Positions 58,943 to 64,000 of a stretch of DNA of 64,000 bases are shown here, one piece after another (positions within the stretch are counted from its first letter, which is position 1; every line of letters begins with the position of its first letter). The translations under genes were made by a program, and so were the position numbers. The notes beneath the pieces were generated by a model. That model worked only from the letters and a program-made list of their open reading frames with translations, did no database searches and had not been told where the DNA came from. The stretch comes from Melastoma dodecandrum (Eukaryota > Streptophyta > Magnoliopsida > Myrtales > Melastomataceae): contig JARUPY010000252.1 in assembly GCA_029817715.1 (NCBI GenBank), positions 496,001-560,000 of the forward strand. The letters are read 5' to 3'.

Positions 58943-61900
58943 TCATGAGTCCCTTTGAGGGCAGCACCACCTCTCGACCTGAAGGTATAACCACTGGAAA
59001 GGATTGGGATTCTCATCGTCATCCGAGGATGCCGTCGGCAAAGGAAGCTCCAGAGGGAGATGCCTGTGAAACGCATCGACCGCTGCCGCAACCCCGTCCT
59101 CGTTCTCTATCAACTTTGCCACTTCCATTGCTTTGGCTTTCACCTGCAAAACAATGTTTTCTTTTTTTTTCTGTTCAGAGACAGATCAAGGTTTACCACA
59201 GCAATAATCTGGTCTTGGATCAATTGTACTTCTTTCATCTATATGAAATGAACCAAACTCAATAGGCTTCCGCCTGCCACATTGACACAAGATTGTATTG
59301 TTCAAATCATTTTAGTAGCTACCATCAACTAATCGACTCGAACATAATATCAGAAATGATCTTCGGCAAATTATAGAGAAACGAGAACCCAATGAGCTCA
59401 CACATAAGCAACTGGGGCTACCTCTGGTTGAAGCATGAATTTGATTGAATTTGAAAGATTCTCAACACTGAGCTGAGATATTGGGATTGGGGGAGGGCCG
59501 AGACCCCGTTCGTGGACTCTGTCGCCCCAAAAAAATTGATCCCCAAAAAATGGTATGATGGTGGTCGGGCACTGCAACAAAACAAGGATAAATGCCCATT
59601 CGACATCTGTAACCTTCTAGGGGGAAAGAAACAAAGGGAAGGAAATCAAGGAGTTTTGTTCCTTAATAACGTTAGTTCGCAAAATATTTTACAAAATAGG
59701 TCGGTCAAACTCGTATTTCCTTGACCAATACCAAGAACTTTGTGTTTCTAACACCGAGTCATTTGAAAATTGAATTTGGTGTTACAAACACTGAATTATT
59801 GACATTAGTGAAGGAAATATGAGTTTGGCCGACCCTTTTCACAAAATATATTACAAACTAACGTCATAAGAACAAAGCTCGGAAATCAAGGATATGAAGT
59901 CATTGGTCAGGGAAAGAAGCCCTTACTCCTGCTGTCAGTCCTGCGGCCGTTGTCCCAGCTCCACCATGATGAACCTGCAAACATTTCGCAAAAGTTGAAC
60001 TTATTTGTATTGAAGCATTTCCGTGATCTCGATCTCATTGGTCAATTCATGAATCAAATATTCGTGAAAGATTAACTTTTTCCGGCTCCAAGGGATACAT
60101 AAATGGAGAACCCACTTCATTGTGCAGGATATTAAGTGCCTATAGTGTAGTCAGCATCCACATCCTTGTTATGTTAAGCATTTCCCAGCTGAAGAGAGTA
60201 TGACAAGCATCGATGTGTGTGCAAGTAACTTTACTGATGTAACTAATTGCAGATAAGACTGTTTCAACTCCTCAAACCTATAATAAGGTTCATCCTCATA
60301 TATACATGTATACAAGAGACTAGAACAATTCATGATCTCTTTAATGCAAATGCATGATAGCCAACCATTGACCAAAGAGTTTCTATCTTGTCAAGTAAAA
60401 CGGAATAAACTACATATAGCAGTAAGTAAACGAAAAGTCTAACTGATAATATTCTTTCAGCGTTTAATCGAACTCACCACAGCAGAACACTGAGGAAACA
60501 GCCAATCATGCGGACAGTCCTCCAAGAGAAATATGTTATCTGGAATTTCTGGAACTGCAATGACAACCATTAATCAGGAAAGTTTTCCCGGTGAAGATCA
60601 CACACTTCAAACATTTCCTCCAAAACTTCAACACTTCAGGGGGAAAATTTAGAGTGCAAGGTACAAGATTAATATAATTCACTTTGAACCAGATTTCAGG
60701 GAAGGAGGATGAAAGAACTATATCTTACTGGAGATGAATTTTTCAAAAGTAATAAATGAAGATTATACGAATCCTAGGTACGGTAGTTAAATGACCACTT
60801 GCCAATGCTAGGAATAGTAATTCTATAACTGGTGGCGACGATATCTGCTTTATGGGTCCTAACCTTCACTGTCATATGTGGTTTTCAACTTTGGTCACCA
60901 TGAGAAGGGATCCATATGCACGATAACTATCTCATTTAAATCCTTCCAATGATGAACAACTTTTCCACATTTTCTGAACCCTCAATCAGAGATAGAAACA
61001 CAAAAAATTACTGTTCATTTCCAATTGAAGTACCTAATCATTCTAGAAATTGCTTTGAAGTTTAATGGAACTGATAAATTTGTAGTTGCAATTAAATACT
61101 GACTACCAATAAGTAACCAGGATGAAAAATCAAGAGATCATAGCTCAAAGCAAGTTCTGCATGATCATAGCTCAAAGCAAGTTCCACATGATCACTCCTA
61201 TTGAGAAGACCTCCAGAAACATTTAGATGTTTAGACTTAGCCAAGTTTTGACGGTCAGAGAAAGGAAAGATATCTGGACAATGAAGACACTTACAGATTC
61301 CCAAATCTCCCCAACCCCGGGCAACTATTCCTCTTTGACCTGTATCATTCAATGCCTTGAGTATGATGTCCGTGATTTTCTTTGGATCTTCGAGAGGCTA
61401 GAAGAAAATATAACGACGTTATATAGCAAAGAAAGACGTTTCCATCAATGAATTGTAAAGAAACACCAAGTAGACATGAAATTGAAGGATTGTTGAACAA
61501 CAATTCACATAAAAGGAGATGCTACTGTTCTTCGAACTATTTAATTTTAATTAAATTTTTTTTGTTATTTTAAATGTATTTGATCCTTTGAAGATCGAAT
61601 GTGGATTCAATAACAAAACTTTTTAATTTGTAATATTCGATTTTCTAATCTTTCTAGTTCTATTTCAGATTAAAAAATGGATATGAAATTTTCTGTTTGC
61701 TAATACTTCGTAAAAGAGCAAGTCCGTCCGAGAAATTGAAAAGCAGAAAAAATACGTATTCCCATGGAACAACTGTAATGAACGAACAAATGATTGTTCG
61801 TGATTCCATAATTGACCATTGTCATGCAAGAACGGCTCAACCTCAATAACGACAGAAGCTATGATCTGGTGATTAGTCATTAGGTAGTGAGGAAAGAAAA

Positions 61901-63990
61901 TATGATTGCAGTGAATGCACATGCAACATTTAATACGAATGTCCATGGATCTCAAATATGTAGGTAAAGATCAAAATAACAGCAAACACATTCTAATTTG
62001 TAGCAAGGAAATGCCAATAGCATTACTTGGGCAGGTTGAAATTCCCTTTTCAAAAAGAAAATGAAGAAATTACTAAGGCGCTACAGAAAGCAGAAGAAAC
62101 TAGTAAATTCTCACTGGTGCAAAGAGGTGCACATACCATGCTCCCAAATCCAATATAAATTGGCTTTGGTCCTTTTTCAATCCATTTCACAAATTCTTCC
62201 TGCGGTTGATGCTTTGAACCCAGATTTAGAAAGCAATACCCAACCACATCAACCAATGAGCCCCAATCTGTCCATAAGTGAGAAGTGTTTATTGGATAGG
62301 CACCATTAACATGTGGTAGGTCTAGAAAAACTGTTATACTACAACTAACCAAGAAAATGCACAGTGTCAATGTGGAAAACACTGTCAAAAATCTTAAGCG
62401 ATAATTCAGCTGGCAAGTATGGAAATTGAGGCCTGCTTACCAATGGGCTTGGGTACAAGATGGGTGCTCCACATATATCCAGTTGGCAGATGAGAAATCG
62501 ATCCACTATATGTGCTGAAGTATGCAATGGGCGGAAGTTTCAACTTCCGTTTTCTGAAGTCATTTATGTACGTCCTTATGCCCCACCATATCAATAGATC
62601 GACAACAACATATGAAAGCTGGAACACAGAAAGGTGATTGGCCACAGTGTAATCAATAATATATTTATATTCAAAAAAATAAAAATGCTACCAGTCATAG
62701 CCACATACCCAATTACCAGCTCTTTGAGGCACACGAGCCAATGGGTGAGGGAACTCATAGGTTGGCCTGCCTATTTGAGAAATGTGAGAATGAATTACCC
62801 CGGACAAAATGCAATTTGAGTATAAACAATTACGAAAAGTAACGGTCAAGCTTTTCCAATACATAAAGGCAGTTAATTTCTGAAATCAGCTGATAATTGT
62901 TCCAACAATATTTGACTTTGCATGCTAAGAAGAGATAAGGGCCCACTCTGGTGCCAATGGCAAAATTGCACACTCAATGACAACTCGTGGTAGATTTGAG
63001 GTGTAAAAATGGCCCTTAAGTATATATGGGATAAGCCTCCATACCCAACCTTCACACTAGCCAAGGAGCATTTGGCACACCATTCTGATGACACCTGATT
63101 ATAATTCTTGTCTAGGAATATAGGAATTTTCTAAGTAAAACGACATTTTGAAAAGTAAAGTTTTAGAACAATTAGCAATAAGATGGAGTTGACATTTTTT
63201 TAGTCAATGATTATCGTTATCAGAAGCAAGACTAGATTGAGGATGCGCACTTCACTAAGCATCTGGAATTTATGTTACATGTCATCCGCCAAAGGAAGTT
63301 TCAACAGGTAGGATTTCTACAAATAAAAAGTTAGTATATAGCGAGATGCTCCAGTAAGAGAAAACATGCAAAAGCACTATTTTTCTTCAGAATGACACAT
63401 TTATAAAATCAATATATCTAACGATTAGCTGCATGTCAGAAACTTTATTCTGACTTACGTCCAAGGCATTGTGAAGAAGATGTGGAGAGGTACACCGAGA
63501 GCTTCAGCAACATGCACATGTCCTGCAGCCAAAAATCAACAAGCATAAATTAATATAGGATCGCAATCACCACATGGAGAAATTCCTATAGCATCACGAT
63601 CTCCTAAGTCAAATTTCTTTGGTCTAACACTTATTTAATTGTTTCTGTTATTAATAGATAAGCTACATACCATTATGAGATTGGACATCTATTAAAAATC
63701 AATTTTCTGACTACTGTATGTGTATACAATGTATGACACAGCTGTTTAGTTACCTAAGACCGTTATGAATTGTGACAGCACGTGCATGGAAAACAGCCAA
63801 TGTCAGTAGTTTTACTTACCATATGCTGGAGGGTTTGCTATTACTGCCTGGGCTCTGAAAGGCAACCCAGTTTCTATATCGGGCTCTGTACAGGCAGGAA
63901 GAAGAGATTCTATAATAGCCTTCAGCTGCTTTCTCTGGATAGATATTTCTCCGGGACCAGATGGAATGAACCCTTTGTTTCTGGCCATAT
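58943..63990 (-). CDS. Sterol 3-beta-glucosyltransferase, UGT80 family (3' ten exons)
   Basis: Exons in transcription order: 63820-63990, 63459-63522, 62709-62766, 62441-62618, 62137-62267, 61295-61397, 60478-60554, 59927-59974, 59422-59571, 58943-59143. All have GT-AG borders and matching phases; the 5' exons lie beyond the window. The protein segment shows GFIPSGPGEI, ANPPAYGHVHVAEALGVPLH, MPWTPTYEFPHPLARVPQ, the membrane-associating WLSYVVVDLLIWWG, and the GT1 donor-binding region IYIGFGSMPLEDP, LLEDCPHDWLFPQCSAVVHH, GGAGTT and PFFGDQFFWGDRV. The C-terminus is NPFQWLYLQVERWCC. It transfers glucose from UDP-glucose to sterols at membranes, forming steryl glucosides. No stop or frame break was seen. 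Whether it is the UGT80A or UGT80B type cannot be settled without the N-terminus. Confidence 0.93.
59650..59883. mobile_element. MULE-type MITE (~230 bp) in a UGT80 intron
   Basis: The two halves are inverted copies: GTTAGTTCGCAAAATATTTT ... GGTCGGTCAAACTCGTATTT (59671-59715) pairs with AAATATGAGTTTGGCCGACC ... AATATATTACAAACTAAC (59815-59865), so it folds into a hairpin. GGAAATCAAGGA stands on both sides (59641-59652 and 59881-59892). A 9-bp duplication (GGAAATCAA) plus GGA belonging to the element end would fit Mutator-like MITEs. It lies in the intron between exons 59422-59571 and 59927-59974, ending about 35 bp from the latter. Confidence 0.8.
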
Positions 63991-64000
63991 CTACAATTAA

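Overview
This is plant nuclear DNA. It has intron-containing genes with GT-AG splice sites, plant-specific gene families (cysteine-rich receptor-like kinase, R2R3-MYB, ERF, pectin methylesterase with an inhibitor-like pro-region, UGT80 sterol glucosyltransferase), plant LTR retrotransposons and AT-rich spacers. The codon usage and families suggest a dicot. I cannot name the species from the sequence. Exon borders below come from reading frame, splice consensus and remembered family alignments, not from transcripts.

Layout. (1) 1-5110: head-to-tail ~2.17-kb tandem units, each holding only the transmembrane and kinase exons of a CRK gene. Unit 3 reads open, unit 2 has a 1-bp frameshift, and units 1 and 4 are cut. 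(2) 6547-16617: a complete 10.07-kb LTR element with 2550-bp LTRs and a 5-bp target-site duplication but no recognisable gag or pol (a LARD-type element). (3) 17823-18591: a small RBR ubiquitin ligase, followed by degraded sequence. (4) 21332-29274: a very young Ty1/copia element on the minus strand with 597-bp LTRs, an intact 1373-codon polyprotein, and an extra ORF between the 5' LTR and gag that looks like a Ty3/gypsy protease plus a chromodomain-like tail. (5) 29936-31233: an R2R3-MYB gene of the MYB41/74/102 type. (6) 35011-36701: a pectin methylesterase (PME). (7) 37274-41882: a SUMO E1 large-subunit (SAE2) locus that carries an internal stop, a frameshift and a lost splice acceptor. (8) 43.1-48.7 kb: an unknown repeat-containing ORF and an array of decayed copies of the PME promoter, leader and signal peptide. 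(9) 49608-50498: an AP2/ERF factor, then a 509-bp TIR element full of palindromes. (10) 52104-57141: a PTB-like splicing regulator with 14 exons and one non-canonical GA donor. (11) 58943-63990: the 3' ten exons of a UGT80 sterol glucosyltransferase, with a MITE in one intron.

There is no operon logic; neighbours are functionally unrelated. The main theme is genome remodelling: recent tandem amplification of half-genes, two full-length retroelement insertions, MITEs, multiplication of one gene's 5' end, and decay of a SUMO E1 copy. The most unusual items are the extra ORF in the copia element (27373-27969) and the multiplied PME 5' ends (44.9-48.4 kb).
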